From positions 434,001 to 498,000 of the forward strand of contig JAPDRO010000025.1 in NCBI GenBank assembly GCA_030247885.1: a stretch of 64,000 nt of DNA, in the 5' to 3' direction. Within the stretch, counting starts at the first letter, position 1. Each line of letters begins with the position of its first letter. A program made the position numbers and the translations under genes. The stretch comes from Taxawa tesnikishii (nom. ined.). Taxonomy: Eukaryota > Ascomycota > Dothideomycetes > Dothideales. Below, piece after piece: positions 1 through 11,976 of this stretch. The notes under the pieces were generated by a model. That model was not told the origin of the DNA and searched no databases. It saw only the letters and a list, made by a program, of their open reading frames with translations.

Positions 1-2194
1 GGAAGCTTCAGCGCCAGCCACTTCTGTGTACGTTGCTTTTGCTGTAGATCTCGAGGAAATACAGAGGAACAATCCCAGAAGGACCTTTGAAGTCTGTTTT
101 GTGCATAGAGTAATCGATCTATATGTGCGCGCACAGGACAGCTAACGATTCACAGTCCGCCGCAACGTCCCAACTCAAGAACACGTAACGCCTGATACTC
201 CATTGCTTCGTCTCGAACGATCTACTAAGGCCAATAACGGTGAGTTCCTGATACCATCTCATGAGTCATGATCAGTGCCCTCGGACAACCTCATCCTGCT
301 ACGCATGGGGCGATGCGGACGGAATGCGAACATGTTGATGTTCACCTGTTCGCATACAGCGCGGAAGAGAAAGGTTCAGTCGGCACCGGCCTGCTCTAGG
401 TATTGCAGGGGCATTTTCTGCTTGAGAATCTTTGCCCGCACCGTTCCTTTCCGTGCAACCATTCCATGGTCATCAAATGGGTTGTAGTGTTCACAGCTTC
501 GAGCTCAGTTAACAGAGTTGATATGCTGTGAGGGCTTGGCGTTGGAGTTCTTCCCAATCACGAACTACAGGATTCACACATAAACGCCTGAACCAGCCCG
601 GAATCTTGTTGTCCTCGTTCGTTGTCGTGCTGTCCGATTCAGATGGCCTCGTAGCCCGTCAGAAATGCTCAAATCGAAAGGTCCCGCAAGGGCTGCATGT
701 GGTGTGACGGGGCCACGGCTCATGATGAGCGGAGGTGACAGAAACCGCTAAACTGAACCAATAAGATCCCAGGTCGCCGATTATGGCAGGCTCGGTGTTC
801 TGAAGTCAGTTCTGGCCACATTCGGCGCGGATGCCCACCTCCGAAAGGGTAAGCTTTGTGGCCCCTGACTTGTACGCCATTTCAAACCGCGGCAGTAGGC
901 AACCTTGCAGTATGGGAGACGGGTCCGAGAGCTAGATCAAGGACGCATACAGAGGCATGAGTAGCAGGAGGTTAACGTGTCTCTGCGACACAGAACGTAG
1001 ATCCCTTCAGGCAACCATCCGTGTATTGGAACTGATACGGGTATGTGTTGTTGTTGTGTGTGCGTGTGTACGTAGTCTATGGCTCAAGTCCAGTACGAGT
1101 ACGTGGTGGACGGCGAATCGAAACTTCTGGCCGGACAAGCGTTTTGTCCAATATTAGGGTCAAGTCTAAAGAGTTGCCTATCGCCCATGCCTCACCTCAC
1201 CGCATGGGTTTGCACACACAATCTCGATTGGCCCCGCAAGCGGGCACGGAGCCAGGGGAGCAGGCGAACCACCGACCACATACATCCTTAGCTCTCCTCG
1301 TGATTGAGGGATTGAAGGCAGGATGTTCGGCCTGCGTTACAGAACTCCGGCGGAGAAACTACCTCCTCCCTCGCTTACCAGTTACATGGTCCCAATGACA
1401 GCAGCAGGCTGCAGGCGAGTCATTCGGGACCCTCACGTTGCAGGTGTTCGTATCCAATCTTGCAAAGCAAACGATCGGCCTCGGCACGTTGTTGTAAGCT
1501 TAATCGAAATATGGAAAAGATGCGGCAGTGTGGGAGGAACACATTCCGGATCGTTTCTGAACTTTCTGCACGACATAGCGGGGAGAAGCGCGGGTCACCG
1601 TTTGGACCACACGGATAGAGCGTCTCGAGGCCGGTTCGCAGCAGTTCAGGGACACTTCTCGGACGAATGCCGGCAGCTAGCAGCTGGCGATCCCGCCGGA
1701 GTAGTGTCCGCTTCCGTATCAGAACCCGCTTCACGGTCAAGTTGTGGCCCAGCGACGGAGCATGACACCGGATGCCTGCTGTTCGTGAACCCCCTGCCTA
1801 CAACAACCCCAAAACATCGCCTATGCGGTTCGAATTCTGACCTTCGGCTCACGCATGGTTTGTTCCCTCTAGGAAAGCCAGGCAGACACCTGAACCTGGA
1901 GAACAGCAAGGCCGTTTATCAGAAGTGGCGGTGCAGGCAATGCGCTCAGCAACACGTACGCACACTCATCTGGTTACTGCAAAGCCCTTGATATCTCTGA
2001 TGTTCTCTCGACGTCCACAGCAGTTCGGTTTTGAACTCGAACTTGTAACACGACATCTGTTCTGTTTGCGGACTGTACTCTTGAAAGAGGTGTCGCCACG
2101 ACCTCCATCTAACTGACAGCCCAGAATACGCAAGAGTACCGTTCTGCTCCGTTCAGCAGTACGGACCAGGCCATATTGTCCACGAATCAACAGG
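1..2194. other. Gene-poor stretch, no supported gene
   Basis: I see no recognisable protein, RNA gene or transposon here. An ATG-started open frame of 222 codons lies at 1323-1991 (+). It overlaps open frames on the other strand, has no domain I recognise and has a composition rich in Arg, Ser and His, like translated non-coding DNA. GT-rich simple sequence lies near 1040-1075. Confidence 0.5.
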
Positions 2195-2884
2195 ATGGAA
2201 TCTCTCTACAGGATCCAGGAGCATCTTCCTACCACGGTTGCCGACCTTGTCACTCAGTATACCAAGACCACACCAGATGGCACGTATCCTGACAAGGACG
2301 AATTTGATCTCGCCGGGGCGTTTCGACCATCTCCTTCCTTCCTCCGTGTGTATCTATATGTTGGAGACACTAGCACGGCATTCTGGGCCCCTCCCAGTAA
2401 CTCGCAAGACCCACTCAACACCAACCTGATTCGCAATGTCGAGACGGCTCCCGGATTGGCGTTTATAGCAGAAGTGGAGAGGCGTTGCGGCTTGAAAGCA
2501 GGGAGGGACACAGATCGACTCAAGGGAAAAGTCGACCAGAGACTAGTCGCAGACTTCATCGACTCCCATCCATACTTCTCCAACGCATCATTTAAGCCCA
2601 GCGAGCGGGAAGTTTATCGCGAGAAGCTGGCCTTCTACTTCATCAAGAAAGCCGGGTACAAAGGACTGGTCGCTGCAGTCGATGTCGTCGCGAGTGCAAC
2701 ATGTCTGGTCGCTGAGTGCATTGTACGACGGTCGCCATGCCACACCATCTCGGTCATGAACAGCGCTGAGGTGTTCTTCTGCGTCTCCGAGGAGACCGAG
2801 ACTGCCATGGATATTCTGGATCACGTCCGACGTTCTTTAGCCAAGGCCTGCACTCATACAGTGGTCTCCTCTTCACAGCTCTGA
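2195..2884 (+). CDS. Uncharacterised protein, 229 residues
   Basis: This single-exon frame starts at ATG 2195 and ends with TGA at 2882-2884. I do not recognise the family. Codon use and amino-acid composition look coding: a mixed polar and hydrophobic sequence, no low-complexity bias and regular acidic/basic alternation. The middle has a basic helix-like stretch (about residues 108-155, with the motif DFIDSHPYF). After it comes an Ala/Val-rich segment (about 160-185, GLVAAVDVVASATCLVAEC) that is hydrophobic enough for a buried strand/helix pair but short for a reliable membrane span. There is no signal peptide. The gene is isolated, with no recognisable neighbour within 3 kb, so context gives no clue. 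It could be a lineage-specific protein or a chance long frame; length and composition favour a real gene. Confidence 0.5.
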   Translation: MESLYRIQEHLPTTVADLVTQYTKTTPDGTYPDKDEFDLAGAFRPSPSFLRVYLYVGDTSTAFWAPPSNSQDPLNTNLIRNVETAPGLAFIAEVERRCGLKAGRDTDRLKGKVDQRLVADFIDSHPYFSNASFKPSEREVYREKLAFYFIKKAGYKGLVAAVDVVASATCLVAECIVRRSPCHTISVMNSAEVFFCVSEETETAMDILDHVRRSLAKACTHTVVSSSQL

Positions 2885-3913
2885 ACTCCGCATCGAACGG
2901 CCAAATCAAGGAAATCCGGAAGCCATGCTCAAACACTGCCGTCGCCAACATTGGTCTTATTGGCCTTCGACGCTTCATTTCCATCACATGTTACAGACAG
3001 ACATTTACTCGACGGCAGGAGTTCCCAAGGCCGATAGCTTGTCTCCCAAAACGACCGAGTACCTTACTCCGACGAGAGTCGACAACTAATTTCGGACCAT
3101 GGCCCTGCCCGACGCAGCATGCACGGCGGGAAGTCCTCTCACCCGAGGCCAGAGTTCTCATACGAGATTGGCCCTGACTTACACAAAGCTCGTGTTACAC
3201 GGCGCAGGTGGTTCTTCATCTACGCGGCTTCAGGCACAAGTACAAGAAGCCCGATGGGAAACAGAGAGAAGTGTAGAAATATTGGGAAGATAACTCGGGC
3301 GGTTCGCCCTTTCAGAACCCGAGGAAGATGGCTGGGCATATAGAGAGATTAGAGAATAAGGATGTATACTACATTTCGCTCACGGCTATCATGTTGCGGC
3401 GTCTCCTCTGGTGGCCGCGAAAGTGGGCACACAGGCCTTCGCGCTCAGGACACTTCGAGACACTTGGACGAGAATCGTTTTTCATTCCATTCACATGCAA
3501 CACTACGTTTGCAAGCGCCAAGTACGACAGAGTGGATGAGGATTGTTCCGCCAACATGAAACTATGGGCTCGCCAAGGAGCCATGTCCGGGAATAACCGG
3601 CAACATAGCACCTTTGATATAGCTGAAAATCCCACCCCTTCGACATACGAGCATGAGCACCGCTACACGAAGTGGCAAATGCGTGATATGGGTGGAGCAA
3701 CGCAATCGCGCTAGAAGAGGACAAGGTTGGGTCTCTGCACCGAGAGGAACCTTGCCTCTTGCTGGAAGACGGGCAAGCTGTGCCGCTGGTTTGACGTCAA
3801 AGGATGAACTGGTCAGCCGACCAGGTACCACCGAGACTGTGGGCTCGGAACTCGTCCGATGCTCTCCACCATTTTCGAGTTCACCCGTTCCATGAGGATT
3901 TTCCTTTGGTGAG

Positions 3914-3942
3914 AGGATGGGATGGGACGGGATGGGATGGGA
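3914..3942. repeat. Short GATGG(G)-type tandem repeat
   Basis: Five near-identical copies of a 5-6 b unit (ggatg, with one copy changed to ggacg) lie head to tail. It is ordinary minisatellite-like sequence in non-coding DNA. Confidence 0.7.
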
Positions 3943-4756
3943 ATCTGAGAGGAACTGCATCGAGATGCACCCGGCGCGAGGCTCGGTCGAATGTAGGAAA
4001 AGGAAGGTGGTAGCGGTGTTCAGCCGCAGTGGCAGTTTCCCCAGACATCATCGTTAGCGGTGCCTCCCCACTTTTGGAAGACAGGCGGTCCGCTTGCTTG
4101 ACATGGAAGCACGAAGAGCGAGGATTGTAGTAGCGAGGGCAAGCAGACGTGGTTTTGCTGGACCAATCACTGGCGTTCGGAATGTCTTTCCGGGAAGTGA
4201 CTAGAACCTGTCGGTGGTGCGCCGCCGGCCCTAGGAAAAGATTCCGGGGAGTCGACTCCGGGCTATCGTAGTAGGCTGATTCGTTTTTGTGATGGGATTC
4301 GAGGATTCCGTGATTCAATCCAACTCTGCGAACAACGTGTCGCTAGCGAACTTCACTGCTTCTTACTCAGCAGCCTTGGAGCGTGAAACGAGGCGACTGG
4401 AGACGCTGGTGCGGCGTAGGAGCACGCCTCTACCAGTTCTTCAATTGTGGCATACATCAAGAAATCCCGATCGCGAGAGATGCCGTTCGAGAATCGAAGA
4501 ATTATAGGGAGCTAGTGGAAGAGAACTGGCGATCGATGCCCTGCCTAGGGATGCGCAACCCTTCTCTGTCCTAGCTGCAAATTGCGCCGATGCTCTGATT
4601 GGCTTCGTCGTCCCCGCACAGGACAAGCCACCTATCACGTGTATGTTGCAGGCCCGGAACCGGATCCGTTCGCATCGCCTGTTTGTTTGCTGGCACCACA
4701 TGGCATTCCACGCCTCTGTGTCGGAGGACAACAGCAGAGACGGGCGACGAGAGAGG

Positions 4757-4799
4757 AGAGACGGGAGACGGGAGACGGGAGACGGCAGATGGGAGACGG
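4757..4799. repeat. GGGAGAC tandem repeat
   Basis: About six copies of a 7-b unit (gggagac), the fourth imperfect (ggcagat). The unit makes G-runs at regular spacing on the + strand. It lies in non-coding DNA. Confidence 0.75.
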
Positions 4800-6014
4800 T
4801 GGGGTTTTGTGAACAGGAGGAAGGGCGAGCGAGTCGGTGGTTTTCAGCGACGACATCGGGCTCATGCGGGTAGTGGCTCAGTTAGCTAATGGTTGCGGTT
4901 GTCCCAGCTGAGCGCTATTTGCAACGCGCCGACCGAGGCGTTGCACTATCAGCAACTCAGCGAAAAGGACTGAGCGGGGCATGGCAGGGGTAAAAAGGAC
5001 AGAAGTGCAGGGTTTGGGGATCGAAATCACAGAATGCGATGCAGCACTTGGCACTAGCGGCTCACGTTTTTCGTGCCCCCAAATTCCAAACGGGCTCACA
5101 CCTTGTGGCTGACGTACGAGGAGTCTCCTCCGGGCCCCCTCGTCTTCCTCCCTTCGGCCTCAGGGTCGGACTGGCAGATAAGCCTCGTAGAAGACAGGCG
5201 CGAACCGGAGCAGGATCGAGCTCCGTTATGCACGATGCTGAATGCCGGTAGTGCAGGAAAACCCATGTTCCCTTCATGCGCAATGAGCACATATTAGCAT
5301 GGGCGTGCGAGAGCCCACTGCTGACCAGCTGTGTGAGGCTCTTGTGTTCGGGTGTCGCCCTAAACCTATTGGAGCGGCGCTCGCTACAAGCCTACCAAAC
5401 GATCGCTGATCCTCTCTGCGCAGTGCTCAAGCGTGGCCCGCCGCCGTGCGCTTGATGTCACTTCTGTTGGCCTGTCACCTTCCCACCGCAAAACTGCTTC
5501 TACGTGCCTTCGGGAAGAGAAGTTCGTTTTACCTATAACTAAACTATCCACCTACTCTGTCCTACAAAGCGCCTAACCGTCAAACAACAAATCGCCCGGT
5601 TCAGAACACCAGAGTGTTTGCAGCGGAAAAAGCAATACGCAGCTCACGCACCCCCACGCTAGCGGCTGGAACTCAAAATTTGGCCAGTCGTCCTTCTTTC
5701 ATCGCCACTTACCACCGACGGAGACCACTCCATCTTTCGCACCCACAAGTGAACCATTGCCTGTCTTCACACTCCAACCCTCACTCGTCCGGGCAAGAGC
5801 TCGAAGTTTGTTGCTCTCGACGTCAGCCTCGACGATCAGCTGCGCTGTTGTCCGCCCAGCGGATTTGCGGGGTTGCTCCATTCCGACAGTCAATTCCATC
5901 AGTCCCAAACTCAATCTTGGGTTTTCCATCGGCACGCCTTCAGCAAGGGTCTGCCTATAGCTCGTCTTATCAGAGACGAGCAGAGCCCGTGAGCGGTAAT
6001 CGCAGATTCGGTCA

Positions 6015-7127
6015 ATGGCTGCAGCTTTCGTCGACCGCCAACTCCAGAACAACAGCACCCTCTCGCAGCCTCTCTACGCTGATATGGCCTCCAACATCAA
6101 CACCTACACACCCTTTGGCCTCTCAAATACACAGGCACAATCGAACGACATGAGCTTCCCTGGCATGGAGAACGAATACGGACATGACTTCGGATTCGCA
6201 GGTTTGCTCTCTGATTCAGAGAACCTGTTCGCCAACAATGGTCAACCTACACACGTGAACCCAGCATCCATGTGGTCGTTTCCCCACAAACCAGGTCCAG
6301 CAGCTGATGCGTCAGCGAATACCCAAGTTCCTGGCTTGGACCAAGTCCTGGATAACAAGAGTGGGACTGTCAGCGAACAGTTTGGCCAGATAACACCACC
6401 TGATGAGCACGTATCCGATCAGTTCGCCAAACCACCCCGCAAGCGTTCCACCCTCGATTCCGGTTACGGTACGATGCTCGAAAGCGATATGACCATGTCG
6501 GGTATGGGAGACAGAAAACAGTCTTCCAGCGGGCCATCGAAAAGGGCTCGTAAGGATAGCAGGATTTCGCCAGTCGAGAGTGAAGATATGGGCTTTGAAG
6601 GAGACGACAGGAGAGAGAAATACCGTGAGAAGAACCGTGTGGCAGCGGCCAAGTGCCGGGCCAAGAAGAAGGAGCATGTCGATCTGTTGGAAGAGAACCA
6701 CCGGACGCAGAGTGTACTAAACGCTGCCCTGAAATCGACAGAGAAGGGCTTGCGTGACGAGCTGTCTTTCTGGCGTACCCAAGCTCTTCAGCATACCTTC
6801 TGCAATTGCCGTCCGATACAGGAATACAACTTGCGGAAAGCACAAAACCTGGCGGCGGAGGGTGGTTTCGGCAGCAACAGCTCCATCGGCGCTCACCGCC
6901 ATGAGCGTTCCCCAACCATGAGTTCGGTGGCGGCATCTCCAGTCCAAGGGACCAATAGTCAGCGTAGCTATCGTGCACAGTCAGCAGCCTCTCACCCGAG
7001 TACCTCACCTGCTGTCACCCAGGCTCATGCATCTGTGTCGACCACTGCTTCATCTGGTACCCGCCTACTATCAAACCAGGCAGAGCAGGAGTTGAAGGAT
7101 TTCTTCAACGACGATATGGATTCGTGA
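6015..7127 (+). CDS. bZIP transcription factor
   Basis: This is a 370-residue, intronless DNA-binding protein expected to act as a nuclear dimer. The basic region lies at about residues 196-222, starting DRREKYREKNRVAAAKCRAK. It contains the invariant NxxAAxxCR pattern of the Atf/CREB-type fungal bZIP group. A leucine-zipper-like helix follows to about residue 250 and ends in a small HTFCNC cysteine motif. The N-terminal half is acidic and Ser/Pro/Gly-rich (activation-domain-like). A basic cluster (PSKRARKDSR) just before the bZIP could be a nuclear signal. The C-terminus is Ser/Ala-rich and ends with a short acidic helix. The ATG at 6015 is chosen because the frame closes shortly upstream and the N-terminal sequence is low in ATG. 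The long leader upstream suggests translational control, but that is inference. Target genes cannot be read from sequence. Confidence 0.85.
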   Translation: MAAAFVDRQLQNNSTLSQPLYADMASNINTYTPFGLSNTQAQSNDMSFPGMENEYGHDFGFAGLLSDSENLFANNGQPTHVNPASMWSFPHKPGPAADASANTQVPGLDQVLDNKSGTVSEQFGQITPPDEHVSDQFAKPPRKRSTLDSGYGTMLESDMTMSGMGDRKQSSSGPSKRARKDSRISPVESEDMGFEGDDRREKYREKNRVAAAKCRAKKKEHVDLLEENHRTQSVLNAALKSTEKGLRDELSFWRTQALQHTFCNCRPIQEYNLRKAQNLAAEGGFGSNSSIGAHRHERSPTMSSVAASPVQGTNSQRSYRAQSAASHPSTSPAVTQAHASVSTTASSGTRLLSNQAEQELKDFFNDDMDS

Positions 7128-9274
7128 CCTGGCTCGAGTCTGCAAATGAAACAGGATCCGAAGGTGACGGCTTCGTTATTAATGAATGTTGTGATGAATG
7201 ATCAATCGTGGTTTGGAGGAATTAAGGATGGTCTCTTCCATTGCAGTAAGCCACGTAGGCCAGTCCGGGTGGCACCTCCAGTACACAGAGATGCTTGTTG
7301 TTTCCCTTTTGTTTCTATGATATCGCATGGGTTAGCGGGCTGGCTTGCTTGGAGTTTGAGGGCAACGATAGCTCAAACAGGCAGTTGTGTTGAACGACAG
7401 GCAACGAAATGGCAAAAGCGAATTAAACTCACCCTACATGTGCTCGTGATGTGCTGGCGATACTGCCTCAACGAAGAGGAGAGAGACCCGTGGATGGGCC
7501 CTGGGAGTGAACAGGGAAATGAGGCAGGACAGTTATCAGTTTAGAGAAAGGCGGCTGAGTGGTCGCCACGTCGATCAAACTGAAGAACGAAATAACAAAG
7601 GAGAATTAAACATACCTCAGCAACAAATCTACATATACCTATGTATTCAAGATGAGAAGGTCGACATGCTAACAAGACCTTCGCGAGCGCGGCTTTGCAA
7701 AGCGGGCGTCGAGAGGGTTGAAAAAGAATCTCAACCGTCGTCTAAGCGGTCGCATGCGTCAAGGATTTCGTCACCTCAAGCGCTTTACCGAGTGACGGAA
7801 CAATGACCCGGCTCCGGCAAGCTGCTTTGTCCCCGCTTTCGAATGCATTCTTGCAGCTTTTTGCTTCTTTTCGTTGCAGGCATCTTGCTGTTGGTTGGTA
7901 AATATAGTCGGTTATCTGCTGACACACCAACCATCAGCCAAACCATTCCGTCATTCTGAAAGACTTCTTACCGCATACCGTCTGGGCTTGTTTCTTTTCT
8001 TGACGCTTAAGCGGTTTTCAGTGCTGCCATGCTATCCTTACACGCGTGTTTGGGAGAGGAGAGGTCCTTGGTCAGGACGAGTGATTGGTCGGGCATTGCG
8101 CCGCATGTGGAATGCTTTTGCGGATGTCTTCAGGCCGGAAAACTCCATCCTGACTTCACAATAGCGCGTAATCGTCGATGTCCTCCTTTGCACCACCTTG
8201 ACTGTCGCAAATTCGCATCGCTTCTCCCAGGTTGTTTCGCGCTCCAGTATTCGGCCGTCGTGGTGATTAATCTTAGTCCGGTCGAACGTCCACGTACACA
8301 GGACCGTGCATGTTTGGGAGTCATTGAAAGCTGCCTGTCGGGTCCGTCGCGTGCGTAAAGAAGCGTGCCATGCCGTCTGTTGTCCGGCCGTATAGTTCTT
8401 CAACAGGCTCGTGCCGTGCAAACCGATCAGAAGCCCCCATAGGGAGTTCGGGATCAATTCTTCAAAGGATATTGCATTACGCATCAACACTGCATTCATC
8501 TTCAACGGTTCCCTGTCCGCGTGATATCGTGATTGTGGTGGCATCTGGAGCCATATGTGAAGAGCTGAGCTGTGTCGCATGCGATGGTCCATCCACCGCC
8601 GGACTGCCACACGTGCGCGCCATGGTCCAGATTCGACTTAACGGTATTTCCAAGTGCGAACGAGTCTAGCTGAGTAGCAAAGAGAACACAAGAGCGCAAG
8701 ATATGCAAAGACAGACAGTAGGAGTAGATTGTAGGAAAGGAGAAGAAGGAGAGGCTGCGAAAGGGGGCGTGATAATGCTGGCTGGTGGTTGCGGCTATCT
8801 GTAAGAGTGATGAATTCATGACCGATAAATAACGCAGCCAATGAAAACAAGAAACGAAGCCAAACCGGGGCGGATGAGGGCGGCCTCGCAGGCCGTCTCC
8901 GAGATGTTGGTATTTACAGCCACCTGTGCTATACCACAAGCTTTACCTTATCAGTCAAACATGAAAGTATCACTCAGTAACACAGGTATATGCAGAGAAC
9001 TGAGGTGTGTTCGTTTGTGTATATATAATTACAACCTCGACTGTGAGTTCGACCTATTGCTGGTGGTTTGCCTCGACGTTGTCAACAGTCTCGAATCGAG
9101 GGCGCCGTGTCAGTCTAAGGTGAACTAAGGTCGAGTTTGACTTGTTTGCTCGCATCTTCTTTCCGAACCGCCCGAGACTGCGCTATGGATATGTGCATGT
9201 AATTATTTGTCTAACCACCAGGTTGCTCTCATCTACGCATCATTGCACAGTAACTGCAGATACCGTCACCAAAC
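7128..9274. other. Intergenic region between bZIP and membrane-protein gene
   Basis: No supported gene. Open frames on both strands (for example the minus strand at 8038-8610) overlap each other, lack plausible starts or domains and are probably chance. The first few hundred bases are likely the 3' UTR of the bZIP gene. Confidence 0.5.
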
Positions 9275-9868
9275 ATGTCCCATCCACAACCGCCCACCCG
9301 GCAACCTACTGAAACGGAAACCAACCAGTACCGGAAGGTTGTACACAATGTTGCGATCGGGGTGGTCGTCACATGCCCAATACTCGCACTGCTACCACCC
9401 AGGAAGTTCGATACGTATACCATCGGCCTGCTAGGCTTGACCCTGTTCTCCGCAAACCACCTCTACCGAGAGCAATCGGGCAAGAGTATACTACAAACCA
9501 TCCGTCCTTCGAACCTGCTCAAGGCTTCTGCCGGCGCGGAGAATCTGCCAACAGAGCGCGCCCGCGAGTTCCAGCGACAACTGAAGGAGCAGCGCGAAGC
9601 TCAGCTGCGACAGGAAGGCAGGCCTGTACCACCACTTGCAGAGGAGAAACAAGGCGTCCTGGAGCAGGTTTGGATGGGAAAAGAGAAGGAAGGTTGGCAA
9701 GTCAAGCGGGAGAAGGAGGTCCAGGAAGCAATGGCGCAGGGCAAAGGCTACGGAGACATCATCATGGATCAGATATGGGAGGTCTGGAATTGGGGCAAGA
9801 AGTCTGATGAGCCTGAGCCTGCCAGCACTCTTCCAAGAGGCGATTCGGGTGCGAGTAAGACAAAGTAG
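9275..9868 (+). CDS. Small membrane protein, rhomboid-annotated fungal family
   Basis: A 197-residue single-exon protein from ATG 9275. Two closely spaced hydrophobic segments lie near the N-terminus, at about residues 25-42 (NVAIGVVVTCPILALLPP) and 48-65 (YTIGLLGLTLFSANHLYR). A long charged, helix-prone tail rich in Glu, Gln, Arg and Lys follows. Fungal proteins of this shape are commonly labelled 'rhomboid family membrane protein'. I see neither the GxSG serine nor the catalytic histidine of rhomboid proteases, so the label should not be read as protease activity. The topology suggests a hairpin in a membrane with the tail facing one side. The compartment is unknown. The neighbours are a bZIP gene and the permease relic, which give no functional hint. 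Confidence 0.65.
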   Translation: MSHPQPPTRQPTETETNQYRKVVHNVAIGVVVTCPILALLPPRKFDTYTIGLLGLTLFSANHLYREQSGKSILQTIRPSNLLKASAGAENLPTERAREFQRQLKEQREAQLRQEGRPVPPLAEEKQGVLEQVWMGKEKEGWQVKREKEVQEAMAQGKGYGDIIMDQIWEVWNWGKKSDEPEPASTLPRGDSGASKTK

Positions 9869-10249
9869 TAGCGTAAGCTACTGCTCGGAAACTGTAGGAT
9901 AAGAGGGTGTGGCGCATGGTTCGTCCATACCATCGCTGGGAAGCGCTGCTTACATGATTGCCGGACATGGACGGCAAACCTTGGGTTTCTGGACTTCGCG
10001 ACGACTCCTCGGATACGGCTTTTTGTACAATAATTGAGTCCTTTCACCAACAGCACTCAAAGAACTATTGAGCGCCGGCTGTTCGAAAGATCTGTTCTCG
10101 AATGCATACGTCGCCAACATCTCATGGAAACAAGTCGTTTGGCTGCTTTGGAGAGATGCCTGACCGCAAGTCATCAACCGATCCTTCCTTCGACTTGTGC
10201 ATTGCACAACTCCTCCTCTGCGATAGTCTTCTGTGGTCTCTTGTGCCAG

Positions 10250-11420
10250 TATTCTTGCCCCAAATCCGAAGGGCATGAGCCAGCCTACGACCGAGATCAG
10301 CGTAATGGCGGCGATCATGACCGGTGCATAGTTCAAGGTTTTCAATAAGGCGTTCCCTAAAATCATCTATGACAGTGTACTGTTTGCCATCTTACCCCGT
10401 GAGTGGATAAACTTGCGGAAGGAGCACAACGATGCACCTATTGTGCGGAGCGTCAGATTCGTTACCGGAATAACCAATTGAATCACGCTTACAGGAAGCT
10501 GATGTGGACACTGGAGACGGCCTCAACCACGATGCTCCAATGTCCCAGATTCCACTTGGCTGGTTCGGAATGTTTCTTGCCGACGAGTCTCCCACGCGAT
10601 GATAGGGAACAGATAGCTGAAGTTCGTCGCAATTGTACCCGTGGCCGTTATCGCTAAGAAGGCCACCGTATTACCGATGACCGCCGTGGTCACAGCCACG
10701 GAGATTCCACATGCTAGTATTACCGCATTGACGGGCATCTTCCGTAGTTTTGATAGGCGACGAAAACATCGGGATCCAGGAAGCACATAATCCCTCGCAA
10801 TGGCATACGTGGCCCTCTGTGCAGACATGAAGCAAGAAGCCGTGGCGCAGGTGCTATCGATTGAGAGCACGCATAGTACGGCGATAATTCTTGAAGGACC
10901 GATTACTTGCACGATATATTCGGCTCAGTTGTTGCTCTATACGGCTCTAGTGATCCCATCAAAATCCTGCGTGCAGAACATGACGATTTTGAGGATGGGC
11001 ACAGACAAGATTTCGGACAATTAACCTCCGCAGGGAACCATGTCCAATGGAGCGTGAAGAGGACAAAAAGATGGTCATGACAAAACGAAAGTACCATTGT
11101 CTGGGCGAAGTCAGCGCTTCAAGGATCTGTCATATCGTCCAGAATCACCACCAGTGGCAAACATGCGCGACGTCTGCTCCCGCTAGCAACTAAAGAGACT
11201 CACAAGATTCGTTGATTGCGCACATTCGGCAGTGCAGCAAAGATCATTCCCATACTCGTGAGCAGCCATGAGAGTCAACCCTGACTCAATATGGAAGCAT
11301 CGGGGTATTGGATCTCGAGCGCAGACAGAAGGAAGTTTGTGGAACCTTGTTGGACACCTGGTGCTACAGCAACCCAGCCCGCCCAGTTCCACCACTGCGA
11401 AAGTCACTTTCGGACGGTTT
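10250..11420 (-). pseudogene. Amino-acid permease relic (APC family)
   Basis: Minus-strand pieces in different frames resemble the C-terminal half of a fungal GABA/amino-acid permease. The piece at 10523-10912 contains SAQRATYAIARD, GSRCFRRLS, KMPVNAVILACGISVAVTT and ITATGTIATNFSYLFPI. Next comes VVLLPQVYPLTG near 10395-10435 in another frame. LNYAPVMIAAITLISVVGWL lies near 10290-10345 in a third. The order is that of an intact transporter, but the frames change between pieces without clean splice sites and stop codons interrupt. The 5' half (about 10.9-11.7 kb) is too decayed for me to assign. I see no ORF long enough for function, so this is called a pseudogene. It lies head-to-tail with the polyketide-synthase relic, so the two may be remains of one lost metabolite locus (inference). 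Confidence 0.75.
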
Positions 11421-11976
11421 TACTGTTGTACCCGAAGGAGCGCTAGTAGCGATACTACAGTCTTGGTGCTCACTCATGGAGATTCCATGGACTCCATGGA
11501 ACGGAATACACCCCTCGTTCCATTCCATCCATCGACAACCCTGTGGCCTGGAGCCAGTGGTGCGTCTGTAGTGCTCTACTGCTGGAAGTGGGCCGTATCC
11601 ATCCACCCGTCGTCGGCGCTGAGGTACTCCGGCTTTCCAACATCAGGACAACGAGTCAAGTTGCTGGCTGCTCGAGCATCAGAGCCCGAGATAAACCAAT
11701 GCCGAGCGTTATGTTGGATTCTTCGCCAGTCATACTCGACGCTTCCTTGAGCCAAGTGTTATGGGTGGCGGCGTTAATTATGTTTCGCAACAAGTCCGTC
11801 TCCTGCTGCGCCATGTTGCTAGAAGTGAGTGCCCAAGTGCCAGAAGAAATACAAAGGTGGCGTTATCGAATGCTTTTTGGTGCCCTAGCTCCTGTAGGGG
11901 AACGGATACCACGGACGCAAAGCCCAGTGTGTCAGACGCTCGGCTTACAAATGTTTGCTCAACATCAGAACAACGA

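Larger units (their letters stand above)
2885..6014. other. Long intergenic region upstream of the bZIP gene
   Basis: Three kilobases without a supported gene. It holds two short G-rich tandem repeats (listed separately) and many short overlapping open frames on both strands without domains. The last 500 b or so, C/T-rich and depleted in ATG, are probably promoter and 5' leader of the bZIP gene at 6015. Confidence 0.5.

Noticed and set aside
9275-9868. Active rhomboid protease
   Set aside because: No GxSG serine motif, no catalytic His and too few membrane helices; the name is only an inherited label.
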